This document shows, piece after piece, positions 53,118 to 61,648 of a DNA stretch of 64,000 nucleotides. Under the pieces are notes generated by a model that did not search any database, was not told where the DNA came from, and saw only the letters and a program-made list of their open reading frames with translations. The position numbers were made by a program, and so were the translations under genes. Where the stretch lies: assembly GCF_039634365.2 (NCBI RefSeq), contig NZ_CP155079.2, forward strand, positions 992,001 to 1,056,000. The letters are read 5' to 3'. The DNA is from Mucilaginibacter sp. PAMB04168 (lineage in GTDB: Bacteria; Bacteroidota; Bacteroidia; Sphingobacteriales; Sphingobacteriaceae). Position 1 is the stretch's first letter; each line of letters starts with the position of its first letter.

Positions 53118-54402
53118 TTTGCCCTCCCGCCTCCGGCTTGTTGACCACCTGCTGGTATAGTTGCAGGTGCTTTTGTGCAATCACTTTTTCAGAGTACCTT
53201 TCTATTACTGCGTTACGCGCTTGTTTTTGCAAACTTGCTTTATCAGGATGAGTTAAGATCCACTCCATGCCTTCGGCAAAGCTCTTTGATGAGCGGTACT
53301 CGGCTAAGTAACCACTTTGCTGATGCTCAACCATGTCGGGTATTCCCCCCGTGGTAAATGCAACAACCGGCGTGCCGCAGGCCAGGCTTTCCATAACAGT
53401 ATAAGGTAAATTATCCTCGAGTGATGGTATCAGAAACGCATCTGCCGCTGCATAGCACATAGCTAGCCTGGCATCATCATTTATGGTACCTAAAAAGTTG
53501 GTTTTAAAAGAAAATTCTGGTACATCCTTGGCATTCCGATTACCAAAAACAACCAGCTCCACTTTATCAGCAGATACACCCAATTTCTCTTTTAGTAACT
53601 CCAGGCTCTCCAGCAAATAACTGGTGCCTTTGTGCAAATCCTTACGCGAGGGCATAAAGCCCGTTAAAAAAATGAATTTATCTTTTGGCAAGCCCAATTG
53701 TTCTTTTGCCCAGACTTTATCGGCCGGCTTAAACACATCGGTTTCGAGCGTATTAGGTATTTGTATAGCCGGCTTATCCTGCATCAGGCTACTTACCAAA
53801 ACCGAATTTAGCATCCAGTTGCTCGGCGCTATAACGTTAAATTTTAACTGTTGATACGCATCATGCTTTTGCTGCCATATTTTATGCGAGGCATCATCTG
53901 CGTCTGCTTTTTTGAGCAGGGGGCAATAGCCACACTGCCTTACAAAGTGATCGCAGGTATAACGCACATGGCAACCGCCGGTAAAGCCATTGCTGTCATG
54001 GAAGGTCCAGATAATGGGTTTGTCCAGCGTTGCAAGTTCGGCCAGGTGCTTAGGGTTTAAAAAGCTATGATTAACCCAGTGTAAATGTATCACATCTGCC
54101 GCCTTAACATCCGGGTGGTTAATAACCGAGCGACCAAACCAGGTAAATGAAAAGGGTGTACGCTTTAAAGGTTTTAGCAACCGTTTCGCTATAATACGCT
54201 CTAGTACAATAGTAGCCGCAGTGTACGCCTTTTGTACAGCCGTTGAATTGAAGGTGAGTATCAACGGATTTTTGCCGAACTTATAGTGCACTATTACTTT
54301 CGAATCAATATTTTCAGCTAACAATGCCTTGTTCAGGCGTAAACAGGCCCGGCCAGCGCCACCATTACCATCGTACGTATTAATATGCACCACTTTTAGC
54401 AT
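53110..54402 (-). CDS. Glycosyltransferase family 4
   Basis: A 430-aa GT-B type enzyme. The N-terminal glycine loop NTYDGNGGAGRACLRLN, the middle IPNTLETDVFKP and the GT4 nucleotide-sugar motif SLEDNLPYTVMESLACGTPVV with the catalytic-type glutamate are present, followed by TTGGIPDMVEH. A cysteine-rich insertion (CHVRYTCDHFVRQCGYCP, about residue 150) is common in this subgroup. Coupled by overlap with the GT2 gene. A -7 element lies four bases upstream of the ATG. Confidence 0.92.
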   Translation of the reverse strand: MLKVVHINTYDGNGGAGRACLRLNKALLAENIDSKVIVHYKFGKNPLILTFNSTAVQKAYTAATIVLERIIAKRLLKPLKRTPFSFTWFGRSVINHPDVKAADVIHLHWVNHSFLNPKHLAELATLDKPIIWTFHDSNGFTGGCHVRYTCDHFVRQCGYCPLLKKADADDASHKIWQQKHDAYQQLKFNVIAPSNWMLNSVLVSSLMQDKPAIQIPNTLETDVFKPADKVWAKEQLGLPKDKFIFLTGFMPSRKDLHKGTSYLLESLELLKEKLGVSADKVELVVFGNRNAKDVPEFSFKTNFLGTINDDARLAMCYAAADAFLIPSLEDNLPYTVMESLACGTPVVAFTTGGIPDMVEHQQSGYLAEYRSSKSFAEGMEWILTHPDKASLQKQARNAVIERYSEKVIAQKHLQLYQQVVNKPEAGGQNV

Positions 54403-54406
54403 GCTT

Positions 54407-54414
54407 CAAAAATA
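54407..54414 (-). promoter_or_regulatory. -7 promoter element for the GT4-GT2 pair
   Basis: Minus-strand TATTTTTG (TAnnTTTG), ending four bases before the GT4 ATG; the transcript would have no or almost no leader. Confidence 0.45.
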
Positions 54415-54503
54415 CATTTTATCGTAACAGCATGCCACTTAAATCGCGCAATATGAAAAGTGCTGTGTTTTATCAGCTTAAAAATCTTTTCTTTGCAATC
54501 TAA

Positions 54504-55250
54504 ATGAGCAACGAACTCACCGACCGTAAATTCTGGGCAAATTACTGGGAATCAAAAACTGACCTGGCTTTTCAGGTGCCGGCTAATTATACTTTTAACA
54601 AGCTGCTGAAACAGCTTTTGGCCGATAATAAGATTAAAACGGCCATTGAGCTGGGTGGCTTTCCTGGCTATTACGCCATATTTCTGAAAAAGTATTTTGG
54701 TCTGGATACCACCTTATTTGATTTTTATGTGCACCAGCCCATTTTAAAAGAGGTGCTGACTGCTAACCAGCTCCATGAGCAGGACGTTAAAGTTATTGAG
54801 GGTGACTTGTTCAAGTACCAGCCAGATCAGCAATATGACCTGGTATTATCGTGCGGCTTAATTGAGCATTTTAATGATACTAAGGATATCATCAGCCGTC
54901 ACCTGCAGTTCCTGAAACCCGGCGGTACCTTGTTTATCACTTTGCCCAACTTTACCGGTGTAAACGGATGGGTGCAGCGCCGGTATGATATGGATAACTA
55001 CAACAAGCATAACATTAACAGCATGAATCCGGCCCTTCTGGCCGATTACTGTGAGCAGTTAGGACTAAAAAATGTTGAGGCTTATTACTATGGGCACTAC
55101 TCCATCTGGCTCGAGAACATGAAACAGCAAAGCAGTGTGACCAGGGCTTTTTTAAAAGGTTTATGGTTAGCCGGCAAAGTGTTTACCAAGGTTATCCCTA
55201 TTGAAAGTAAATCGTTATCGCCTTATATTGTAGTTAAGGCGGTGATGTAA
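54504..55250 (+). CDS. Class I SAM-dependent methyltransferase
   Basis: A 248-aa methyltransferase: IELGGFPGYYAIFL (a variant of motif I with Phe-Pro in the glycine loop), an acidic FDFYVHQPILKE, and the YDLVLSCGLIEHFND strand typical of sugar and quinone methyltransferases. A basic/hydrophobic C-terminal third (AFLKGLWLAGKVFTKVIP) may touch the membrane. It is divergent from the GT4 gene and ends at a long bidirectional terminator. Confidence 0.87.
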   Translation: MSNELTDRKFWANYWESKTDLAFQVPANYTFNKLLKQLLADNKIKTAIELGGFPGYYAIFLKKYFGLDTTLFDFYVHQPILKEVLTANQLHEQDVKVIEGDLFKYQPDQQYDLVLSCGLIEHFNDTKDIISRHLQFLKPGGTLFITLPNFTGVNGWVQRRYDMDNYNKHNINSMNPALLADYCEQLGLKNVEAYYYGHYSIWLENMKQQSSVTRAFLKGLWLAGKVFTKVIPIESKSLSPYIVVKAVM

Positions 55251-55314
55251 TTGCCTGTCGTTTAAGCTGATGCTATCTGCATGCTACTACATATACAAGT
55301 TACTAACTGTTATT

Positions 55315-55363
55315 TTATAAAGAAAAAGGGATAAGCCAATGGCTTATCCCTTTTTCTTTATAA
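55315..55363. terminator. Long bidirectional terminator
   Basis: Perfect 23-bp arms (55315-55337 and 55341-55363) with a 3-base loop, GC-rich at the centre and A/T at the ends. It serves the methyltransferase on the plus strand and the YfhO gene on the minus strand. Confidence 0.9.
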
Positions 55364-55373
55364 TTTTTTAGTT

Positions 55374-57863
55374 TTATGCTTTTTGATTAATGGCGTGGCC
55401 TTTCTTTCTGCTTTCCATATAAACAGCACCGCCTAGAATCAGCACCAGCAGCGCTGAACTGGCCAGTGATATGCCCTCGCCGGTGTAGTAAGATGCCGGA
55501 TGAAATACAAACTCTACCTTATGGTTACCCACGGGTATTTGAGCTGCACGCAACAGGTAATCGGCTTTGAAGTAGGGTTTCTCTTCGCCGTCTATCAGCA
55601 TTTTCCAGCCTTTATCATAATATATCTCCGAAAAAACAGCCACCTGCTCAGTTTGTGAGCCGGTTTCGTAAACCAAATGATCGGGGTTGTAACTGGTCAA
55701 TTTTATTGTAGCGTTGGGGTCTAAGGCATGTGGTTTGCTTTCGGCTACTTTTTTAAAGCGTTCGTCAACTATCACTTCATTCTTAGGATCAAAGCTGCTA
55801 ATGGCTTGCATTTCTTCATCGGCATCCTTTGCGTATTTAATACTTTTTACAAACCAGGCATGACCGCAAGCTGTTGCATTGGCCTGCATTTGCGCAGCCT
55901 GGGTTTTTGGATCTGCATTAATAATGTACTTGGTATTTAGCATATCAAGCACATCGTGGTTAATGCTTTTACTAAACTGATTTTCAATTAATTCGTCATA
56001 ACGCTTTAGTCGTGCAGCAGAATAACCACCAATAGATTTGTGAAAATAAGGGCTAAAGGCATCCTGCATGATACTCTGCGTCATGTCAAAAACACGATAA
56101 TTTGGATCAGTGTCACGTAAAATAAACTGATCTACTTCCCGTGGTTGAATTTGTTTGGTATCCTGCTTTTCAGTAAAGCTGTCGGTATTCAGATAGCGTT
56201 TATCCACCTGCCACATATCTATCATCACTACTAACAAAAAGCCCACAGAAAGTACAGTGGCATTAAGTTTTTGCTTTAAATAAGCCCAAACCAGGCCAAA
56301 TGTTAAAAGAATAAAAATCAGCGTTCTGATCGCATCAGCACGTTCCATCGCAATCCGCTCATTTACCACACCAGTCATAATGGAGTTAGCTAGCCCGCTG
56401 TCGCCCTGTAGCGCCTGTGTTAGGTAAGTAATAATGTCTTGCTGGTTAGAAGATCTGAAGCTCAGGAACACACTTGGCAGCGCAATAAGCAGAAGTGTTA
56501 AACCGCCAACAATATATAAGGCAATGAATGCCTTTTTTAATAATGTTGTCTTATCGGTTGATTGAATAACCTCTTGTATGGCTAAAATCGCCATAACTGG
56601 GAAACACAAACCGGCGACAGCCAGTATAGACTCAACAGCCCTGAACTTGTTATAAAGTGGGAAGTAGTTGAAGAATAAATCGGAAACGTACGGAAAATGC
56701 CTGCCGAAGGATAACAGCATGGTTAATACAACCGTTCCTAAAAGCCACCATTTGATGCGGTTTTTGATGATGAATAAACCCAGCACAAATAGGAAGCAAA
56801 TAACTGCACCAAAGTAGAACGGACCTTCGGTAAACTGCTTTTCGCCCCAGTAAGTAGAAACGCCTGCACCACCTAATTGCTGTACAATGCCCTCGGCCTG
56901 TTCTTGCGGTACATTTCTGGAAGTAAAGGCTTTGGTGATCTCCGACTTTGCTGGGTCAATTTCTCGCAACCCCGAGGCGCCGCCGTAAGCATTTGGTATT
57001 AAAAAGGTAATACACTCGCCTACACCCTGGCTCCAGGCATAAGCATAATCTTTAGGTAAACCCTCAGCCGGTTCGGTAGTGTTTTTGGTAAGGTTTGATT
57101 TGCCACGAATGGTTTCTTTACCATACTCATAAGCGCTCCACAAAATTGAAGCGTTTACAGCCACTGCCAGTAATAATGCGCCAGCCAGGTAAGCAACAGA
57201 TTTAACAAAGCTGTTAAGCGTTTTGCCTTTTACAGCATGGTAAAGCTCTATGCCCACCAGTATAAACAAGGCAAGCATTAAGTAATACGTCATTTGTATG
57301 TGGTTAGCTCTAATCTCTAAAGCTAAAAATAATGCCGTGAGCGAGCCGCCAAGCAAATGTCTGCCACGTAAGGTGAGTATTATACTGGCTATAATAGGTG
57401 CAAAAAATGCTATGGCAAAAGCCTGGTTAGCATGGCCTGCTACCAAAAGAATAATATTATAGGATGAGAAGGTAAAAGCTACCGCACCTGTAGCAGAAAG
57501 CCACGGATTTACTCTTAACACCCTAAACAGGAAATAAGCGCCGGCCAATAAAAGCAGCACGGTATCAACCGGGCTTGGAAATACGGCTTTAAGCGTAGAA
57601 ACGATGTGTGAGGTGATATTACTGGAATACGGTGCCCAGATCTGAAACGCAGGCATACCGCCTAAAATCTGGTTTGTCCATAAAATGGTTTCACCTTTGG
57701 CCCGGTAATCCATAATTTCCTTTTGGGTGGATTGGGCTCTTGTTACGTCATTTTGTCCTAATGTTTTACCCTGAAAAGCAGGTGTAAAATACAGGAAACA
57801 AATTGCTAAAAAAACTCCGAAGATGGCAAAGTGAATGCCATTGCGCTTAAACCAGTTACTCAT
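55374..57863 (-). CDS. YfhO-family membrane protein
   Basis: An 829-aa polytopic protein of the YfhO family, proposed GT-C-like glycosyltransferases of the lipid-linked sugar type (in Firmicutes YfhO glycosylates lipoteichoic acid). The N-terminal half has about eleven helices with a first extracellular loop TLGQNDVTRAQSTQKE (the Asp position used for catalysis in GT-C enzymes), followed by an extracytoplasmic domain (about residues 545-800) and a last helix. It is next to the glycan cluster, so a role in surface sugar modification is plausible. A -7 element lies at 57889-57896. Confidence 0.88.
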   Translation of the reverse strand: MSNWFKRNGIHFAIFGVFLAICFLYFTPAFQGKTLGQNDVTRAQSTQKEIMDYRAKGETILWTNQILGGMPAFQIWAPYSSNITSHIVSTLKAVFPSPVDTVLLLLAGAYFLFRVLRVNPWLSATGAVAFTFSSYNIILLVAGHANQAFAIAFFAPIIASIILTLRGRHLLGGSLTALFLALEIRANHIQMTYYLMLALFILVGIELYHAVKGKTLNSFVKSVAYLAGALLLAVAVNASILWSAYEYGKETIRGKSNLTKNTTEPAEGLPKDYAYAWSQGVGECITFLIPNAYGGASGLREIDPAKSEITKAFTSRNVPQEQAEGIVQQLGGAGVSTYWGEKQFTEGPFYFGAVICFLFVLGLFIIKNRIKWWLLGTVVLTMLLSFGRHFPYVSDLFFNYFPLYNKFRAVESILAVAGLCFPVMAILAIQEVIQSTDKTTLLKKAFIALYIVGGLTLLLIALPSVFLSFRSSNQQDIITYLTQALQGDSGLANSIMTGVVNERIAMERADAIRTLIFILLTFGLVWAYLKQKLNATVLSVGFLLVVMIDMWQVDKRYLNTDSFTEKQDTKQIQPREVDQFILRDTDPNYRVFDMTQSIMQDAFSPYFHKSIGGYSAARLKRYDELIENQFSKSINHDVLDMLNTKYIINADPKTQAAQMQANATACGHAWFVKSIKYAKDADEEMQAISSFDPKNEVIVDERFKKVAESKPHALDPNATIKLTSYNPDHLVYETGSQTEQVAVFSEIYYDKGWKMLIDGEEKPYFKADYLLRAAQIPVGNHKVEFVFHPASYYTGEGISLASSALLVLILGGAVYMESRKKGHAINQKA

Positions 57864-57888
57864 TTATCTTTAGGGAAAAATTATTCCT

Positions 57889-57896
57889 CAAAAATA
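57889..57896 (-). promoter_or_regulatory. -7 promoter element for the YfhO gene
   Basis: Minus-strand TATTTTTG, an exact TAnnTTTG match, 25 bases before the ATG. No clear -33. Confidence 0.4.
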
Positions 57897-57926
57897 TAAA
57901 AATGAGCGATAATAGAAACGATTAGT

Positions 57927-58244
57927 TTAAAGGGGTTTAACCATATCACAGTGCAGTGCCACCACACCCAACAAATAATACAGCAAACCCAGGCCTGCCA
58001 GGCTTATACCGTAGATAATCTGCGTTCTTTTTTCTTCAAATTCTTCGAGGTTGCGGCGTATGGTGTAGTAATTGTACCAGGCCAGGCCTGCCAAAATTAG
58101 CCAAAAGAACCAATGTACCCGCTCACAATTTACACAGGCTTGCACGCCCAGTGCAAAGATGATATAGTTGGCCGTTGTAAGTGATACTAATGCCTGCAGG
58201 CTGTAGTGCCTGTCTTTAAAATAATTTTGTGGCTCGTTAATCAT
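57927..58244 (-). CDS. Small membrane protein, unknown function
   Basis: A 105-aa protein with three or four hydrophobic helices (about residues 17-34, 44-58, 76-99) and a charged loop (TIRRNLEEFEEKRTQ) between them. I do not recognise a domain. It begins five bases after the DUF4834-like gene, so they are cotranscribed. Nothing visible shows an enzymatic role. Confidence 0.75.
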   Translation of the reverse strand: MINEPQNYFKDRHYSLQALVSLTTANYIIFALGVQACVNCERVHWFFWLILAGLAWYNYYTIRRNLEEFEEKRTQIIYGISLAGLGLLYYLLGVVALHCDMVKPL

Positions 58245-58249
58245 GCCGC

Positions 58250-58504
58250 TTATTTTACTTCTTCGTAATCAATAAAATCGCCCTCGTTGTCGGGTATGGT
58301 GGTTTTAGGCGCCGGTGGCACATAATCAACCTTTATTTTTTCTTCGGGGCGGCTGTGTGGGCGTTGTTGTGTGTAATGTTGGTTATGTTGCTGCTGTGCC
58401 TTGTTTACTACGCTCTGAAACAGCATAGGCAAAAATATACGTGCCAAGCTGCGAACAATGTACAAAACACAGATAGTTATAATCAGAATACGTATGAGTA
58501 ACAT
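58250..58504 (-). CDS. DUF4834-like small membrane protein
   Basis: An 84-aa protein with one N-terminal membrane helix (LIRILIITICVLYIVRSL), the ARIFLPMLFQSVVNKA segment typical of Bacteroidota DUF4834 proteins, then a hydrophilic Gln/His/Pro-rich tail ending in DNEGDFIDYEEVK. The C-terminal GDFIDYEEV is a conserved feature. Function unknown. A -7 element lies at 58523-58530 before the start. Confidence 0.8.
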   Translation of the reverse strand: MLLIRILIITICVLYIVRSLARIFLPMLFQSVVNKAQQQHNQHYTQQRPHSRPEEKIKVDYVPPAPKTTIPDNEGDFIDYEEVK

Positions 58505-58522
58505 TTGATAATAATTTGGCTA

Positions 58523-58530
58523 CAAATATA
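58523..58530 (-). promoter_or_regulatory. -7 promoter element for the DUF4834-like gene
   Basis: Minus-strand TATATTTG (TAnnTTTG), 18 bases before the ATG. Confidence 0.45.
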
Positions 58531-58591
58531 AGTTTATAACGATAAAAAAGTTTGGATATGATAACCAGTATATTACCAGTTTGAAAAAACA

Positions 58592-58639
58592 GTTTGCGCT
58601 TGCTTATAGCCCTTTAAAGGGCTATAAGCAAGCGCAAAC
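58592..58639 (-). repeat. 48-bp perfect palindrome downstream of uvrB
   Basis: Two 24-base arms (58592-58615 and 58616-58639) that are exact reverse complements with no spacer. On the minus strand it begins about 43 bases after the uvrB stop and is followed by a T-run (TGTTTTTT), so it may terminate uvrB, but it is longer than needed and has no natural loop beyond what breathing at the TTTAAA centre allows. Confidence 0.85.
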
Positions 58640-58682
58640 CGACTTGAATCTGAAGCGGAACATCCGGGGTTTCGAAATTCGC

Positions 58683-60704
58683 TTATTTTTCACTCATCAT
58701 TTTTTCCAAAGCAAACATTTCGTCCCGCAATTTGGCAGCGGCTAAAAAGTCCATATCCTTGGCGGCAGCCATCATATCTTTTTTGGTGTTTTCAATTGCC
58801 TTTTTCAGCTCACTTTTACTCATGTACTGCACAATAGGATCGGCAGCTACGGTGATTTCCTCACTCTCTACATAAGCACGCTGTACGCCACCTTTAAAGT
58901 CCACTACCGAGGTTTGCTCAATAATAGCCTCTTTTGATTTTCCTACCGTTTTAGGTACTATACCATGTTCCTCATTATAAGCCATTTGCTTTTCGCGGCG
59001 GCGGGTAGTTTCATCAATCGTTACGCGCATGCTCTCGGTAATGGTATCGGCGTACATAATCACCCGGCCGCGGTCATTACGGGCGGCCCGGCCAATGGTT
59101 TGTATCAATGATCGTTCAGAACGCAGGAAACCTTCCTTGTCGGCATCCAGAATGGCTACCAGGGAAACTTCAGGTAAGTCCAAGCCCTCCCGCAATAGGT
59201 TAATACCTATCAGGACATCAAATTCGCCTAAACGCAGGCCACGTAAAATTTCCACACGTTCAAGCGTTTTTACTTCTGAGTGTATGTAACGGCATTTGAT
59301 GCCCAGGCGGTCCATGTATTTGGCCAGTTCTTCGGCCATGCGTTTGGTAAGGGTTGTCACCAGTATGCGGTCGCCTATTTTAATGGTTTTATCTACCTCG
59401 TCAAGCAAATCATCCACCTGGTTAATAATAGGGCGTATTTCAATAAGCGGATCCAGCAAGCCAGTAGGGCGTATAACCTGTTCAACCACTACGCCACCCG
59501 ATTTTTCCAACTCAAAATCACCGGGCGTAGCGCTTACATAAATAGTTTGCGGCGCCAGGCGCTCAAACTCCTCAAAATTAAGCGGACGATTATCCATAGC
59601 TGCCGGCAAGCGGAAACCATACTCCACCAGTGATATCTTACGCGAGCGGTCGCCGCCATACATAGCACGTATTTGGGGTACCGTTACGTGGCTCTCGTCT
59701 ATCACCATCAGGTAATCATCCGGAAAATAATCCAGCAAGCAAAAGGGGCGCATGCCTGGCTTGCGGCCATCAAAAAAGCGGGAGTAGTTCTCGATACCCG
59801 AGCAGTAGCCCAGTTCGCGAATCATTTCCAGGTCATAATTAACACGTTCTTCCAGTCGTTTGGCCTCTAAAAAGCGCTTCTCGTCAATAAACTGTTGTTT
59901 ACGTAATTCGAGTTCTTCCTGTATGGCCCAAATGCTGCTGGTAAACCGGTCTCGGGGGGCTACATACAGGGTTGCCGGGAAAAGCACCATATTCGGCATC
60001 TTCTCCAGTGTTTTACCTGTTTGCGGGTCAAAGCTGCTGAGCTCCTCAATATCATCACCATAGAACGAAACGCGGTAAGCATAGTCCAGGTAGGCCGGGT
60101 AAATATCTACAGTGTCACCTTTAACACGAAACGTTCCGCGCTTAAATTCAACGGTGGTACGGGCATATAATATCTCTACCAAACGGTGCAAAAATGCATT
60201 ACGGCTAATACGCGTGCCTACTGCAAATTTGAATATAGAGTTCGTAAAATCCTCAGGGTTACCCATACCGTATATGCACGATATAGACGATACTACAATC
60301 ACATCCCTGCGGCCCGACATGAGCGAAGAAGTTGTGCGTAAGCGCAACTTTTCAATCTCATCGTTTATCTGCAGATCTTTTTCTATATAAGTATTCGTGG
60401 TGGGTATAAATGCCTCGGGCTGATAATAATCGTAGTAAGACACAAAGTAGTTTACCGCATTTTCCGGAAAGAACTGCTTAAACTCGCCGTACAATTGGGC
60501 TGCCAGTGTTTTGTTGTGGCTTAATATGAGCGTAGGGCGTTGGGTTTGCTCAATAACATTGGCAATGGTAAACGTTTTACCTGAGCCCGTAACACCCAGC
60601 AGGGTTTGATAAAGTTCGGCGCTCTCTACGCCATCCACCAGTTGTTTAATGGCTGCAGGCTGATCGCCTGAGGGAATATAATGTGAATTGATCTTAAAAT
60701 CCAT
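58683..60704 (-). CDS. uvrB: Excinuclease ABC subunit B
   Basis: Damage-recognition helicase of nucleotide excision repair. The 673-aa protein has Walker A GVTGSGKTFTIANVI, the beta-hairpin region YYDYYQPEAFIP, Walker B MVIDESHVTVPQ, helicase motifs (LVTTLTKRMAEEL; ILDADKEGFLRSERSLIQT; GRAARN) and the C-terminal UVR motif that binds UvrC (residues 632-668). The ATG at 60704 gives the usual MDFKINSHYIPSGDQ start; a TTG ten codons earlier lies inside the promoter's -7 element and is excluded. Confidence 0.97.
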   Translation of the reverse strand: MDFKINSHYIPSGDQPAAIKQLVDGVESAELYQTLLGVTGSGKTFTIANVIEQTQRPTLILSHNKTLAAQLYGEFKQFFPENAVNYFVSYYDYYQPEAFIPTTNTYIEKDLQINDEIEKLRLRTTSSLMSGRRDVIVVSSISCIYGMGNPEDFTNSIFKFAVGTRISRNAFLHRLVEILYARTTVEFKRGTFRVKGDTVDIYPAYLDYAYRVSFYGDDIEELSSFDPQTGKTLEKMPNMVLFPATLYVAPRDRFTSSIWAIQEELELRKQQFIDEKRFLEAKRLEERVNYDLEMIRELGYCSGIENYSRFFDGRKPGMRPFCLLDYFPDDYLMVIDESHVTVPQIRAMYGGDRSRKISLVEYGFRLPAAMDNRPLNFEEFERLAPQTIYVSATPGDFELEKSGGVVVEQVIRPTGLLDPLIEIRPIINQVDDLLDEVDKTIKIGDRILVTTLTKRMAEELAKYMDRLGIKCRYIHSEVKTLERVEILRGLRLGEFDVLIGINLLREGLDLPEVSLVAILDADKEGFLRSERSLIQTIGRAARNDRGRVIMYADTITESMRVTIDETTRRREKQMAYNEEHGIVPKTVGKSKEAIIEQTSVVDFKGGVQRAYVESEEITVAADPIVQYMSKSELKKAIENTKKDMMAAAKDMDFLAAAKLRDEMFALEKMMSEK

Positions 60705-60731
60705 GGAATATAAAGATACGAAAAATATTAG

Positions 60732-60739
60732 CAAACATA
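60732..60739 (-). promoter_or_regulatory. -7 promoter element for uvrB
   Basis: Minus-strand TATGTTTG, exact TAnnTTTG match, 27 bases before the uvrB ATG. It decides the start, since an upstream in-frame TTG lies within it. No clear -33 or LexA-type box seen. Confidence 0.5.
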
Positions 60740-60880
60740 ACGGGCAGGCAGGTATGCTTAACTAATAAACGGTAATAAACAGGTAAACTTTTTTACTGTT
60801 ATAATGCAAACGTTTATGGCACATAAATAGTTTCTTTGTGGGGAAAGCTGGCTATATTTACTGATGTACGTTCAATAAAA

Positions 60881-60907
60881 ATCTCCGGTAAAAGGAGAAG
60901 GGGAGAT
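60881..60907 (+). promoter_or_regulatory. Small hairpin covering the upp ribosome binding site
   Basis: ATCTCC (60881-60886) can pair with GGAGAT (60902-60907), hiding part of the purine-rich site upstream of the upp ATG. Six-bp stem only, so regulation is a possibility, not a demonstrated switch. Confidence 0.3.
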
Positions 60908-60912
60908 ACCTT

Positions 60913-61557
60913 ATGCTTTTTGTATTAAATGATACCAATACCATTTGTAACCAGTACCTGGCCGAGCTGCGTGATGCGGACCTGCAGCAGGACCGTATGC
61001 GTTTTAGGCGTAACCAGGAGCGTATAGGAGAGGCGCTGGCTTACGAGGTAAGCAAAAGCTTAAAGTATAAAGCTGTAGAAGTGCAAACGCCATTAGGAAT
61101 TGCCCAGTTAAACATACCCGATGAGCAACCGGTGCTGGGCACTATTTTGCGTGCTGGCCTGCCCTTACACCAGGGTTTTATGAATGTGTTCGATCAGTCG
61201 GCATCGGCTTTTGTAACGGCTCATCGCAAAAGTAAGAAGAACGGTAGTTTTGTAATACAGATAGAGCACATATCCACCCCTGATTTGGATGGCAAGACCT
61301 TTATTTTATGCGATACCATGCTGGCCACTGGCCAAAGCGTAGTACAGGTATGCAAGGAAATAATGGGCCAATACAGGTTAGCAGCCCTACACATTGTAGC
61401 AGTAATTGCCAGTACAGAGGGAGTAGAGCATGTACGTGCCAACCTGCCAATGGCCAGCTTGTGGATAGGGGCTATTGATGAAGAAATGACCACCAAATCT
61501 TACATCGTACCCGGCCTGGGCGATGCCGGCGATTTGGCGTTTGGTGAAAAAATGTAG
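60913..61557 (+). CDS. upp: Uracil phosphoribosyltransferase
   Basis: Salvage enzyme that makes UMP from uracil and PRPP. The 214-aa sequence has LGTILRAGLPLHQGFMNVF, the PRPP-binding motif LCDTMLATGQSVVQVC and the uracil-binding end YIVPGLGDAGDLAFG. Length is typical. Purine-rich AAGGAGAAGGGGAG lies 8-20 bases before the ATG, one of few clear ribosome binding sites here, and can pair with an upstream TCTCC. Confidence 0.96.
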   Translation: MLFVLNDTNTICNQYLAELRDADLQQDRMRFRRNQERIGEALAYEVSKSLKYKAVEVQTPLGIAQLNIPDEQPVLGTILRAGLPLHQGFMNVFDQSASAFVTAHRKSKKNGSFVIQIEHISTPDLDGKTFILCDTMLATGQSVVQVCKEIMGQYRLAALHIVAVIASTEGVEHVRANLPMASLWIGAIDEEMTTKSYIVPGLGDAGDLAFGEKM

Positions 61558-61648
61558 CCGCTAATATGCATATGTTCAAATTAAAGGTTGCACTAAGAGT
61601 TTTCCAAATCTATCTGCATATTTGTACATCAGCATTCCGCACCTAAAT

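Noticed and set aside
60705..60734. TTG as upstream start of uvrB
   Set aside because: It lies inside the -7 promoter element; the ATG at 60704 gives the usual UvrB N-terminus.
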